Shown here piece by piece: positions 11,307 through 21,490 of a stretch of 64,000 bases of DNA. The notes under the pieces are model-generated. The model was not told where the DNA came from, made no database searches, and saw only the letters and a program-made list of their open reading frames with translations. Location: the NCBI GenBank assembly GCA_001692895.1, contig KV748286.1, positions 162,862 to 226,861 of the forward strand. Reading direction: 5' to 3'. How positions within the stretch are numbered: the stretch's first letter is position 1; every line of letters begins with the position of its first letter. The stretch comes from Cenococcum geophilum 1.58. Its lineage: Eukaryota; Ascomycota; Dothideomycetes; Gloniales; Gloniaceae. A program made the position numbers and the translations under genes.

Positions 11307-11470
11307 CAGCAGTAGCCGGAAGAAGCAGAATAAATCTGTCTGATCCTGGCGAAAATGTAGAAGACTATCTTATATGACAATACTATTATGTAGCTAGGTA
11401 TGGCTTAAGATATTGCATGGCATAGCGGTACCATATGTGGAGCACCGAACTGGTGTAGCTCCTACAAGGC

Positions 11471-11640
11471 CAGTGATCTTTTTGGACTGGACTGGAGTGG
11501 ATTTGAGCTCAAATCCACTCCAGTCCAAATTACTTGTAGTTTAGCTCGTTCCTAAACAGGGCTAGCGCTTGCCTATCAAGGCTAGCAGTCCACTCCACTC
11601 CACTCCACTCCAACTTTAGTCCAGTCCAAAAAGATCGCTG
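11471..11640. mobile_element. hAT-like MITE, 170 bp
   Basis: Ends CAGTGATCTTTTTGGACTGG and, inverted, CAGCGATCTTTTTGGACTGG (22-bp TIRs, one C/T difference). CTACAAGG occurs at 11462-11469 and again at 11641-11648, an 8-bp duplication as expected for hAT, although one extra C separates the left copy from the TIR. Inside are a perfect 40-bp palindrome centred on GAGCTC (11488-11527) and a CCACT microsatellite (about 11589-11612). It is non-coding and must have been moved by a transposase encoded elsewhere. It sits 165 bp after the GH28 stop codon. Confidence 0.82.
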
Positions 11641-11841
11641 CTACAAGGACTTTAAAGCAAGAAGAATATTCGACTATACTAAAAATATCTTAATTATTAT
11701 TATTCATTCTTGATTAATGTCTGATGCGGTCCCCATCTGGGTCTATGCAGACGAATACCGTTAAGTTAGGTACAAAAAACATCCAAGGGAGACGTGAGCG
11801 GTAACACAGCATGTACCCCTCCAGGTAGCACGCCAGTACTA

Positions 11842-11960
11842 CTGTAGTTTGCTTATCATCTGCAAATTCGCTTGATAAGAGCCGCGCACATCAAAATATC
11901 GGCTTTGTATACAAAATCACATACAAATCAAATATTCTTATATGCGCACGACTTTTTTTG
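11842..11960 (+). repeat. Left TIR of mariner element
   Basis: 119 bp, inverted copy at 14988-15106 with three transition differences. It includes the terminal CTGTAG and an inner CGCACGACTTTTTTTG. Its length is far above the usual 20-30 bp of Tc1 elements, and it probably holds the promoter of the plus-strand gene starting at 12035. Confidence 0.92.
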
Positions 11961-12034
11961 ATCTTAAAAATATATAAAGCTTTAATTTACACCGATATTT
12001 ACATCGCGACGCCTTGGCAGGTGTTTTTACCAAT

Positions 12035-13849
12035 ATGGTGTCCTCATCAAGCCGCCGGAAACGAGCCGCATCGCAGGTTATACTACCTCAACGCTCTCCA
12101 CTAGCACCCCCTAGCTCTGGCTCTCTTACTAAAAGCAATTAGCGTCTTAGTGCTACACCTAAAAAAGGCCAAGCTAATTATGCAAGAGCTTCCTCTATAG
12201 CTACAGAGCAGCTCCTTGAGGATGTGGACTTTTTAGATAAGGAAGATATTGGGATTAACATCGATAACAACTGCGGTTCTCCTACTTAAGTCCCTCCTAG
12301 TAGAGGAGGCTTTATTCCAGCCAGCTCACTGCCTAAGGATGTTCCTACTATTGAGGATAAAGTAATGTCCTTACTACGCGTACAACATTAGTCAAGAAAG
12401 GCAGCAGAGAATGAGGAAGTATTCTCTCAGCGAGCTTCCAAAATGGCTAGGAAGAAGAATATTAAAAAGCTAAAGCCTCTTAAGAAGCCAAATGCAAGAG
12501 ATTATTTATGTTATAAGTCTTTGTATAATCAAGAGGTAGTTAATCTGGTAGATTCGTCTCCCCCTAAATTACCTAGTCCTGTATCCGAACTAGATGCGAT
12601 GCAGGACTAAGAGCCAGAGCCGGAGCCAATTACTTATACGCTTACTTAGCGTGCAGTAGTAGGCAATACACCTCTCGGAAATATAGCTCAGCGAGTATAT
12701 ATATATGGCTTTCAGTACTACCAATTAATCTATTAAATTAATACGATTCGCGAGAAACATCTAGGGCGGTTTAAATCTACCGCAGTAATATAAGCAGCCG
12801 CTAGCTACGATCGAGCCACTAAGCGCGAGGAGGTACTTATAGATATATATGATACGAAGGATATCAACGCAATAGAGCAACTTTTGGAGGCCTGGCATAG
12901 CGAAAAAAGGAAGGGCTTAAAAGTTAAGGTTACCGTAACTCTTTTGGAGCTCCCCTAAATATCAAATACGTCGTTAAATTTACAAGCCAGTACACCCAAC
13001 TCCTCTACACAAGGCCTTAGTAATTAAATAGGAAGTCTCCTAGAGGCAATTACTGGTTAAAATAAGAAAGGTAAGGCCCTAAGTAGTACTGCAACTGCTC
13101 TACAACGCCTAAATATGCCTAGTACACTTTTAACTAAGGTTCTTGCTTAGCATAGTAGGCCACTAATCGCGATGCGATGGCCTTGCCAAAATGCAATTTA
13201 TTCAAACAGCGGGCGTAGCTGCTGGATCAATAGTGGTAACCCAAAGAATCCAGCAAATCACCACCCTATTAATACACTAACTATAACTGCCTGGGGGAAC
13301 GATATTATAAAAGGCAAGGCTACTGCAGATAAGCCGTCCATTCGCATCGCCATACAGTTAAGTCAAAAGGACGGCTTAATATAATCGCGCAAGGCCAGAA
13401 CGGAGCTTACCAATCAACCGAGCTTTCCTCCCTATACTCCTTACCCAATATATCCTACCCAATATCAGCCACAACCCCACGTTTAGTACACTCCCTACCT
13501 ATATTAGTAGCCTATTACACCTAGAGCACCTCACCCGGCTTATCCAATAGAGCTAGCGCTACCTTTAGATCCTCCTATAAGCCTAATTGTACCTAGCCTA
13601 GACGCCGCCAGAGAGCTAAGCAACTACTTTAACTAGCTTTAAAAGCAACCCCATTAGAGTACGGCAGAGTTAGCTACTAAGCTAAATTATGTTATAAACA
13701 CCTTAAATGATTACGACTATAATTTGGAAGCCTTGCGTAATAGTAAGGAGCTTAGTAATACAATGTAGGAGGATCTAGGGTTAAAGCTAGGTACACTGAT
13801 AAAGCTTCGGCGAGACTTAAAGGTATATAGGAAGTTAATTAAGTAGTAA
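12035..13849 (+). pseudogene. Accessory gene of the mariner element, unknown function
   Basis: From ATG 12035 (MVSSSSRRKRAAS) the frame keeps phase for about 603 codons to a TAG-TAA pair at 13844-13849, broken only by TAG/TAA that would be CAG, CAA or TGG before RIP. Visible parts: a Ser/Arg/Lys-rich start; a central block around codon 380 with W-x-C-x4-(Y for C)-x6-C and a later histidine pair, suggesting a small metal-binding domain; a Pro/Tyr/Gln-rich stretch near codons 465-490; and a C-terminal LGLKLGTLIKLRRDLKVY segment resembling the last helix of a SAM domain. I recall similar uncharacterised proteins among repeated fungal genes but cannot name a family. It is not a transposase by any motif I see. 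A DNA-binding helper or a passenger gene are both possible. Confidence 0.7.
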
Positions 13850-13902
13850 GTATTATACTCTACTATAATATTTTACACTAGATTTAATACTAAAAGAACT
13901 AA

Positions 13903-14970
13903 CTAGTTAACTACTAAATAACCTGCATATTTAAAGTACAATCGCGCAGCTAAATAATTACCAATACTCTCTATACTAAGCCTTAGAAAGCTTCCAAAGT
14001 CTCTATGTATACTAAGCCTGCTAATATTACGTCAAATCCACGTCTTTAGGTCGTGAAAAGCGTGCTTAATTAGGTTAAACTCTGGAGAGTATAGAGGAAG
14101 ATATTCTATGTAAACGCCTACGTTCTTATAGAGAGCTTAAAGCTCCTATTTTCCGTTAAAATGTATATAGATACTTACTTAAATTAACTCTCTTACCTAA
14201 CTCTTATGTATTAATGCATTATCCATAACTAGAGTTGTATAGCTAGGCATGTACTGCGGGAGGACTATAGCTTCAATCCATGCATTAAATATCTTAGAAG
14301 TAATAGAGCCTTAATAAATTAGAGTCCCCTAAAGAAAGCCCTTACAGGTATAAGTAGGCAGTATACTCCACCTCTCAAAGCGTCGAATTAAGGAGACTTC
14401 TATTATAGGTGTAGTAGTAGGACTCCACCCAAATTTCCTATAGCCAGTTCTCTCATTAGCTCCTAATTTGTCAATAAACACTAATTAATTAATGTCCTAT
14501 TTAATTTAACGACCCTTCTATAAGGCACGAAGATCTTCTGCTCACTTAAGCGCCTTCCTCTATACGACTTTTCGACTCTACTGTAGGCGCGCGAGAGTCT
14601 TCCATATAGTTGTAAGGCCTATAATTAGGTCAAACTCGTTATATAAAAACCAGGCCATTTCATCAAGGAAGGCAGTTGGGCGCTTAGTAAGAAATTCAAG
14701 TAGAGCCTATAATATCTATAAGAAAGTGGCTACAACACTATGACGTCGATTATCGCGAACCTGCTCATATATCGGTGCAAAAGCTCAAGGCCTTCCTTGC
14801 CAAGCCATAGGAGGGGGGTATAGAGTCCCCTATACATCTAGGGAGGTTCTCATACGATATATAGTTAAGTAATATACCTGAGTAGCTGCAGCAATCCATA
14901 CAACCTTCTAACTGTAGTATAAGGCAACGCATATCTAAAAGACGCGATAAGGGGGAAGTTTAAAAGGCAT
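13903..14970 (-). pseudogene. Tc1/mariner DDE transposase, degenerate
   Basis: Minus-strand frame from ATG 14970 (MPFKLPPYRVF) to TAG 13903-13905, in phase throughout. An N-terminal helix-turn-helix-like part ends in a TTIWKTLARLQ segment. The catalytic region shows LVFIDKLG (first Asp), VMDNALIH (second Asp) and YLPLYSPEFNLIK, where the third acidic residue (Glu expected) is Lys, a G-to-A change. A GTAAGT...TAAG segment of 54 nt at 14178-14125 looks like an intron; without it the second Asp lies 33 residues before the third position, close to the DD34E spacing. Internal TAG/TAA/TGA stops and the lost Glu make it inactive. It would cut at the TIRs in the nucleus. Confidence 0.85.
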
Positions 14971-14987
14971 TGCGATTAAATTAAGGC

Positions 14988-15106
14988 CAAAAAAAGTCGT
15001 GCGCATACAAGAATATTTGATTTGTATGTGATTTTGTATACAAAGCCGATATTTTGATGTGTGCGGCTCTTATCAAGCGAATTTGCAGATAATAAGCAAA
15101 CTACAG
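14988..15106 (-). repeat. Right TIR of mariner element
   Basis: Inverted partner of 11842-11960. Transposase translation would begin 18 bp inside it. Confidence 0.92.
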
Positions 15107-15108
15107 TA

Positions 15109-16007
15109 CATCAACGGGAGGAAAAATACCATTAGGTCGCTGCTCTGAGACTCCTGTTCTGAATGCCTATCTTGCCCTGTCTGCCCTTAGTACCACGCTT
15201 CCATATTATCGTAGATTGCCATTAGGTGTCATGTTTTCCCTGCCCCTAGCTCCTTACTGCCCTGTATGCGTGTATGCGCCTGCTTACGGTCCTCCTGCTT
15301 AATCACAGGCCTTCCGCCTGCGAGGTGTATACGGTCGCATGTAGGTGCCGTACGGTATATCGTCATGCCGTATAAGAAGAAGGGGAACGCCGTGAATAGA
15401 ATGCCGTGATTCGAGTGTACTGGACGTGTACGTAGAGACGTGATAGTCGTGTTCGTAAGCCTCCGCTAGGGCTCACTCGGAGTCACCCCCCCAGCAAGAA
15501 ATTTCTTCGCACCACCACCACGTCGCAGCGCCGGCGCTGCGCAGCCGTACGCACGTCTCTGCGTTTGCTCTAGTAGTCTATCAGCACGATCCTGATGGAA
15601 CGCTGATAGTACTGCTAGGTTCCCGGGCTCCACCATGTGAAGGTGCAGAGGCCGATTTCATGGAGCCCAAATATCTTAATTATCATTGTATTACGTGACC
15701 TATTTGTTTCCTACAACTCCACCACCTTCACCTTACCTATGGTAGCCTCAATATTGCATTGAGACAGATGATTCCCTACAATTAAGGAAGCTTGGGGTTT
15801 GAAGCGAATATACATAATCGTGAAAGTAGGCAAAGAGTGAAGTTATGGGCCACAAATTGATATTTTCTCACGTGCGTACAGAAGTTATTAAGCGTAAGTG
15901 ATTGCATGGTTATAGGATGAATCATGACCTAGAGGGCCGTGATACGCTACCATATTTAACCACTGTTCGCCACGGCCGTCAACGGTCTTTCCCGGACTGG
16001 AGCCTTA
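15109..16007. other. Spacer of normal composition
   Basis: No convincing gene. It holds a GC-rich palindrome-prone patch (CGCAGCGCCGGCGCTGCG near 15520-15540) and an inverted repeat GGGCTCCA/TGGAGCCC about 30 bp apart near 15627-15671. The right end would include the 3' untranslated region of the BTB gene. Reading frames here are short and lack coding character. Confidence 0.45.
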
Positions 16008-16715
16008 TTAAGTATCCTTTGTCTCACGCGTCCAAGTTATTTCCTGAGTCTCCTCTGAGCCTTCAAGACCATATTCACTTTCGGGCTCGAATCTCGTCTG
16101 CTGAACTTGAGAGGGCTCTGCTGGTTTCGCCGGCTGCTGCCGGTTCAACCACATACACAAGCAGGCGCCCAATTCTGACAGCTCCTTGAGCAGCTGGCGG
16201 AACATATCGAACTCCTGAAGCTGAGAGATCCTTGACGAAGCATACCAGAATATTTGCGCTCTCATGGGATCCTCGGTAACTCTCGCTGTTATAGTCGTGC
16301 ACGCTATTTCCAGGAGGTCACATAGGCTGAGCTCCGGGATTTTGGAATTGCCATTTAGCGATGCTGTAAATCTCCACAGGGCGATCGACTGGAATTTGAC
16401 GGCGCTGAGTCTCTCTCCTAAAGCATACAGCCGGGCGACTGTGATATATTCGGAATAGTTGGCCACGTTTCGAGAAAGTAGAGAGCAGTCGCGGTAAAGG
16501 TATTCAATGAAATAGCCAAAGAGCTCAGGATCTTCATCAGGTAAATTAATCTTCCAACTTTCGGCCTCCATGAAGTCGCCTTTCAGAGAATTATAGAGTT
16601 TCTCTGATTCTCCATTGAGCAGCCCGGAGTGGAGCAAGAATGTCCTTCGGTTTCCGACAAAAATCGATACTATAGGCGAGGTAAGAAATCTGCCTAACTT
16701 CAGTATCATTCTCAT
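16008..16715 (-). CDS. BTB/POZ domain protein
   Basis: Intact 235-codon frame on the minus strand. The BTB fold covers about residues 13-120: SPIVSIFVGNRRTFLLHSGLL opens it, then a phenylalanine-rich strand before ESWKINLPDEDPELFGYFIEYLY, the characteristic L-x-D-x-D-P-x-F-x-x-F-x-x-Y-L-Y stretch at 58-74. A helical C-terminal part follows (LCDLLEIACT, DPMRAQIFWYASSRI), ending in a Glu/Thr-rich tail. Fungal proteins of this size and layout are numerous; BTB domains dimerise or bind cullin-3 ligases, but no partner can be named. No RIP stops. The start is the first ATG of the frame; an upstream exon cannot be excluded because the domain begins unusually close to the N terminus. Confidence 0.83.
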   Translation of the reverse strand: MRMILKLGRFLTSPIVSIFVGNRRTFLLHSGLLNGESEKLYNSLKGDFMEAESWKINLPDEDPELFGYFIEYLYRDCSLLSRNVANYSEYITVARLYALGERLSAVKFQSIALWRFTASLNGNSKIPELSLCDLLEIACTTITARVTEDPMRAQIFWYASSRISQLQEFDMFRQLLKELSELGACLCMWLNRQQPAKPAEPSQVQQTRFEPESEYGLEGSEETQEITWTRETKDT

Positions 16716-17166
16716 TCAGATTTATAGTAGGCTGCTGACTCTGAGAATTTTAACTTCCGTCCCTTTGCTATGTTGTGCACCATTTGTCGGCCACTTGACG
16801 ACTCGGCCTTTGCTGATTTGAACTCGGTGTCCACCATTTTTGCAGTGTTAAGAAATTATTAGGGTAAGGGAAAAAGATTGAGAAAGCGAACGGGCTTTAA
16901 AGTTACCTCAGCGAGCTCAGACGTGATTTTTTTGGCTAGCGTCGGAATAACAGCTGGGCCGTCTTCTTTCTCGCTCAATCACTTTGGCGAGTTTTGTTAC
17001 AGTACCGTCAAAAGTGTCCGTGCCGAGGCCACCAAAAATGACAGTGTGGCCAAAAATTACGATAAGCGAATTGAAATAAATCGATATCGAATATTGGTTT
17101 TTCTTACTTAATATATATTGGCCACTCCTAATTACTGCCTGTATACCTCCTAATTAATATATATAT
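16716..17166. other. Upstream region of BTB gene and repeat boundary
   Basis: Normal composition up to about 17,040, then AT-rich. It includes the presumed promoter of the BTB gene. Short repeated motifs (CCACCATTTTTGCAGTGT near 16834, CCACCAAAAATGACAGTGT near 17027, and GTGGCC/GGCCAC pairs) hint at a decayed small element. No gene is supported. Confidence 0.4.
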
Positions 17167-17171
17167 ACTAC

Positions 17172-17388
17172 TGTGAGGGGATCTTGTAAACAGGGGGCTA
17201 TAAGGACACGATTGTGGAATAGGATAGATTAGTAAGAGAGACGAATCCTTGAGGAGGTAAGGCCTCTGGGATTGTGGAGACTATATATTATGGGCATGTG
17301 CCTCTAGTATGTGACCGGCGACCATCTAAGGGGCGTCTGGGGGTTGTCCTAAGGGCATCCCGAGGTGTTCGTAATAATATCCCTTATA
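17172..17388 (-). repeat. 3' LTR of chromovirus
   Basis: 217 bp; on the minus strand it starts TGTAAGGG (now TATAAGGG) and ends CCCCTCACA. It is less mutated than its partner at 56356-56572, which has A or T at many of the positions where this copy keeps TG or CA. Confidence 0.9.
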
Positions 17389-17407
17389 TTACCCCCCCCC
17401 CCCTTCT
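17389..17407 (-). other. Polypurine tract of chromovirus
   Basis: On the minus strand this reads AAGAAG followed by a run of G and TAA, directly before the 3' LTR. This is where reverse-transcribing elements prime plus-strand DNA. Position and purine content fit the minus orientation of the element. Confidence 0.75.
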
Positions 17408-19570
17408 TACGGTCGGCCCCTAATTGCTATTACCTTACGGTAGGGAGATTATAAGGGCTTGTCCTAGAAGGGGTTTGGAAAGATATTAGAGAGATATTGG
17501 TATACTGCTGTATATTATCTATCTATTTAACCCCTGCTTTAAACTTCTAAAAAACCTTAATAAGGAAAAAATATAACTAGAGAAAAGATGTGGGGATTAC
17601 TAGGAGACCTATTAAAAGCCTATTAGAAGTATGCTGGTAACTAGCTAGGCTAATATAGGGATTTTTATGCAACTTTACTTCTAAGCCTTTATACTAGTCT
17701 GTAATTAATTACAAGTATTATAAGTAATTTAGTGTTCTAGTATAGTTCTATAGAACCTTTTAGTATAGGATTTAACGTACAGAGTCTTGGCTTACCGTTA
17801 TCTTTAACTGCTAAGATATAGTCTATAATTCTTTCTTATAATCCTTTTCTTATAATCCTCTGCGTTACTAACGCATTACTCCTATATTTACCCTTAGGCT
17901 ATTAAATGCGGTTAAGGTATTAATTAGTTAGTTAAAGAGACTTATCTCTTAAGATTTAGTATATATGCTTTTAAATCTAGTAGTCCTGTGCCGTATATTT
18001 GGCGTAGCTCTATTACCTAGTAAATAGGGACATTTCGCAATAGCAATTGTAGCTATTATATGATTGTTAAGAACGTCTATAACGTTATTCTTTAATACTA
18101 TAGTATTATTTTAGGTCTAATTTAACCTATATACGTTTTTAATTTAATGTCTTAATTGCCTTCCCCCGGCTACGTAGTTAGTTTTTATAAGGAAGTAATA
18201 GTTAAATAATTTATACGCGTGTTTCCTTTCTTCTAAATAGCGCTATTATAATAGAGTTATATTGGTAAGGTCGCGGCTATTTACTAAAAGGGTATTAGAT
18301 GGTAAAGTATAAAGACACTTTACTTATCGAGCTTAATCCTTTTCCTTAATACCTTACTTCCTATTATTAACCTTTGTCCAATTTAGACGTATCTTTAATA
18401 TATTATTAAGATTTTCTTTTTTTTATTATTAATTTAATATACCTCTTCGTTCTCCCACTAACTGCTCTTTTAAGTAAATTCTATAGCGTATTCTAGCCCT
18501 ACCTTTATATATAGAACCCTAACCTATAACTAGTGCTGGTCCTACCTAAATAATTTTGCCTATATGTCTTTAAAAGATTAGAAATCTAATAATAGGATTC
18601 TAGAGGCTTATAATAAGACGCACTGCGTTAAATCCAATACCTTTAGTCCTTATAATTAATGCATACGTACTAAGAGCGGTAGTTACGTTAAGGTTAGCTT
18701 TTCTATCCTTAATAGATTTCTATTACTAACTTTAATAGCCTAGGCCTAAGTGGCGACGTTCCTTTAATGTCCTTAACTACTATATCGCCCGGGCTCTCTC
18801 CTATTTAAGCGTTAATGCTAAATATCTAGGTCGCATTTAAGACTATGCTATAACTATCTATACCGCCTATAATTTTTAGTAAGCTAGCTAGTAACGCCTA
18901 ATATAAAAGTAAGGTTAGTATACTAAGGATAAGGTGCAGGATGGGGGTAATAAGAAGAAGGTTGCCGTCTACTATAGGAAGGAGTTCGCGTATGCGCATT
19001 AAGTTTTAAAAGAGCATAATATAATATGGTATTAAGTAGGTTACCCTTTAGGTATCTAGCGGATAGGTAACTAATAGTTACTATAGTAAGGTCTTGGTGG
19101 TTCTGGACTATGCTAGCCAGCTAATATCTCTATTTATTTTAGGCTTAAGTGTGTCTTTATTAACTATAAGCTTACGCCGTAAGAGCTTTATTAGTATTGG
19201 TTTGGACCTAATATTAGTATTAAGCGTTTAAGAGTCTCTGCTCTAGCTACACCTTATTATCCTACCCCTATTTTTATGCCTACTTATACCCCTACTAAGG
19301 GGTCTAGATCCTATTTTTATTAGCTATTACTTAGTAGCCTAATAAATACTAATCCTGCTCCTAAGGGTGAGGCATAGTGGCTTTTTAGATTAGGTATTTA
19401 GGATTTAGACTTTTAGGATTTGTTCTTATATATAGTAGCAATTAAGGACCTTAATTAAGTGCTTAGAAAGGCCTTGTAAGGCTTTTAGGAAGGGCTTAGA
19501 AGCTCTAGGAATAATATTCCTAGTATAGATTAATAAATAGGAATGCAATTCTAGCAAAATGCCCTATTAA
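17408..19570. other. Unassigned 2.2 kb inside the chromovirus
   Basis: Lies between the end of the integrase/chromodomain frame and the polypurine tract, where such elements usually have only a short 3' untranslated region. It is AT-rich and degenerate. On the plus strand about 18,920-19,560 a frame of coherent character can be followed through TAG/TAA stops (for example VAVYYRKEFAYAH and YPTPIFMPTYTPTKG), but I do not recognise it. It may be a further nested insertion or an extra 3' gene. No terminal repeats were found. Confidence 0.4.
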
Positions 19571-20443
19571 CTCTATACTATATATATAAAAAGGCTAAGG
19601 ACTAGTCCTGCCTTAGGTTATAGCCCTAATCCTTATAGTTTCTAGAGCTTATCTGTTCTATATCCGATTTAACCTATTTACTCTTTTTGCGAGCTTTCTT
19701 TATAGGTCGCGATGACACTATATAATTTATAGATTATAGACCTTGGTTCTAATATTCTTTTAAAATATTTTTATAATAATTAAGGTAATCCTTTAGTTCC
19801 TATATAGAGTCCTTAGCAGGCTAGCCTAGCTATTTAACTTTATATTAAAGCTTATTCTTAATAGACTTATAGCGTAATATAGCTTTAACCTCGTACCGCT
19901 TGCCCAATACCTTAGGGTGTTTAATTAGGCCTAGACGGAAGTTCTTTTCTAGTAGTAATCTGTGCTATAGCTCTAGTAGGTTTATATAAAACACTAAGTG
20001 TATATAGGCTATAGATGGGGGTAGCTAGAGATAGTAGGCTAGCTTACTAATTTGTTCCTTAATTTAAAAGGGACCTAGGTATCTTATATTAAGCTTCTTT
20101 AATAGTTAGCGGGTCTTAATATTTATTAAACGTAATAGAACCTTATTACCTACTCCGAAATACTTATCCTAGTGCTTGCGGTTATACTAAAGTCTTTACT
20201 GCTTTTAGGCATCTTATAGGCTTTACTTTATATACTTCTATTACTCCTCTTATTCTTAGAGGTATCCTTATACTCTTTAGTAGATATTCTTAGACTTTCC
20301 GGTAGGATCCTATAACTAATTATACGGCCTTAGCTAGTGATTATTAGGTATACTATTAAACCCTAATAGTTAAATGCTATAGGTAATCTGGATTAGTACA
20401 AACTGATATAATAAATATTGCTTTAAATTATAAGCGTACTCTG
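19570..20443 (-). pseudogene. Chromovirus integrase C-terminus with chromodomain
   Basis: Minus-strand continuation of the integrase. It begins with EYAYN at the right edge, then the GPY/F-type region with GNKVLLRLINIKTR and RYLGPF at about 20,165-20,060, and a chromodomain from about 19,905 to 19,765 (YEVKAILRYK, YKVKWLG, decayed PAKDSI). Chromodomains steer chromovirus integration to marked chromatin. A basic tail (KKARKKSKQ) follows. Stops are TAG/TAA at Q/W positions. The 5' part of this gene lies at 40,398-40,866 and beyond 51,474. Confidence 0.85.
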
Positions 20444-20445
20444 TA

Positions 20446-20459
20446 CATCGGCAAAATAT
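20446..20459 (+). repeat. Left terminal inverted repeat of 19.9-kb element
   Basis: CATCGGCAAAATAT, matching the inverted right end at 13 of 14 positions and preceded by TA. The next 200 bp keep a higher GC content than the rest of the element. Confidence 0.72.
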
Positions 20460-20563
20460 AGTACCCTACCAATGGCCTCAATAGTTAGTGGTTGACGCAA
20501 TTGGCGCGCAGTTAAGGGCATTTAGCAACTCAACCGACTAGCCTATGTTGTGTTTTTTTGACA

Positions 20564-20604
20564 CGCAGCCTGCGCGCAGCCTGCGCGCAACCTGCACGCA
20601 ACCT
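20564..20604 (+). repeat. Subterminal 11-bp repeats
   Basis: Nearly four tandem copies of CGCAGCCTGCG (later copies CGCAACCTGCA), about 120 bp inside the left end. Subterminal arrays like this serve as transposase binding sites in CACTA-like elements; that role is inferred here. Confidence 0.6.
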
Positions 20605-20749
20605 ACAACCACAATTGTATTTGGAGCCATCCACCTCTTTTATACTAATAGTATATTTTAGATAATAAACAAAGGCTACTTTAAAGCTATTTATAAGGCT
20701 AGCAAGGCAAATTATATACACTTCTTTATATAATCCATTATATTGTTTT

Positions 20750-21490
20750 AGACAATTTAATATAATATCCTAACTGTTTTATAATATATTCTAAAAGCAT
20801 AAGACCTTTCCTGCTCTCCCTGCGACAATAATATACTATAAGTATTTAGCTTTGCTAGCATAGCACATACATATAGCTAAAAAGTAGCTACTAAGAGTAG
20901 CAGATATAGGCTAAAAGAAAGGTAGATTAAGAGCTAGTATATATAATAAAGAAGCCGCAGTTATCCTATAGGAGAGTATAGAAAGTCCTACACCTAATCT
21001 CCTACTAAAAACTCTACCGGCTCCTCTATACTAGAGTCTAGAGCATATATTATAAACTTTATATACTACTCCTCATTCTTAATTAAATTTAATGTTGCTT
21101 TTCCGTTACTATACTAGCTATAGCTATCCTCTACAAGGCTATAGTACTGCTTAAATTATGTAAATAACTTATTAGATTTAAACCTTTTTGGCCTAGGCTT
21201 ACCGGTTCCTATATTTAGGATAAAGTGGTACACTAGGGCGGAGGATGTATATTCTACTAAATCTAACAAACTTAGCTAGTTCTAAAAGTTAAATTAGTAA
21301 ATATTATAGTAGTAGTAGGGCCCTAGATTTTCTAGCTTACTCTAGGGCTCTCCCTTTAAGACGGACTTGGCGGACTAGTCTGGCCTACTTTAGAGCTCTT
21401 TATTTAGGACAGACTTAGTAAACTAGTCTAGCCTACTCTAAAGCTCTCCCTTTAAGACAGACTTAGTAGATTAGATAGTATAGCCCGGCT
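20750..21490 (-). pseudogene. Degenerate reading frame, unrecognised
   Basis: On the minus strand a protein-like frame can be followed through TAG/TAA stops, with segments such as LVEYTSSALVYHFILNIGTG, then NLIKNEEQYIKFIIYALDSS and EPVEFLVGD. It contains the 16-residue repeats encoded by the 48-bp units at 21338-21475. I do not recognise a family. Hydrophobic clusters are present, but mutation prevents a firm membrane prediction. Confidence 0.35.
21338..21475. repeat. 48-bp tandem repeat, about 2.9 copies
   Basis: Units start TACTCTAGGGCTCTCC and end near CTAGTCTGGCC, diverged mainly by C/T and G/A changes. The 48-bp period is a multiple of three and so compatible with a coding repeat of 16 residues. 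Confidence 0.7.

Larger units (their letters stand above)
11842..15106. mobile_element. Tc1/mariner-type element with two convergent genes
   Basis: A 3,265-bp element flanked by TA (11840-11841, 15107-15108) with 119-bp terminal inverted repeats starting CTGTAGTTTGCTTAT. The two TIRs differ at three sites, all transitions. Each TIR is followed within about 75 to 20 bp by the ATG of an inward-reading gene: an unknown protein on plus and a DDE transposase on minus, with their stops 54 bp apart. Both frames keep their phase throughout but carry RIP-type TAG/TAA stops, so the copy is dead. TA duplication and DDE type agree on the superfamily. Confidence 0.93.

Noticed and set aside
16878..17111. 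77-codon plus-strand frame near the BTB gene
   Set aside because: No recognisable domain, it runs into AT-rich repeat DNA, and it overlaps the probable promoter region of the BTB gene.
20530..20721. 63-codon minus-strand frame at the left end of the large element
   Set aside because: Its C-terminal half is the translation of the 11-bp subterminal repeats; at most the end of a degenerate frame, not a gene by itself.
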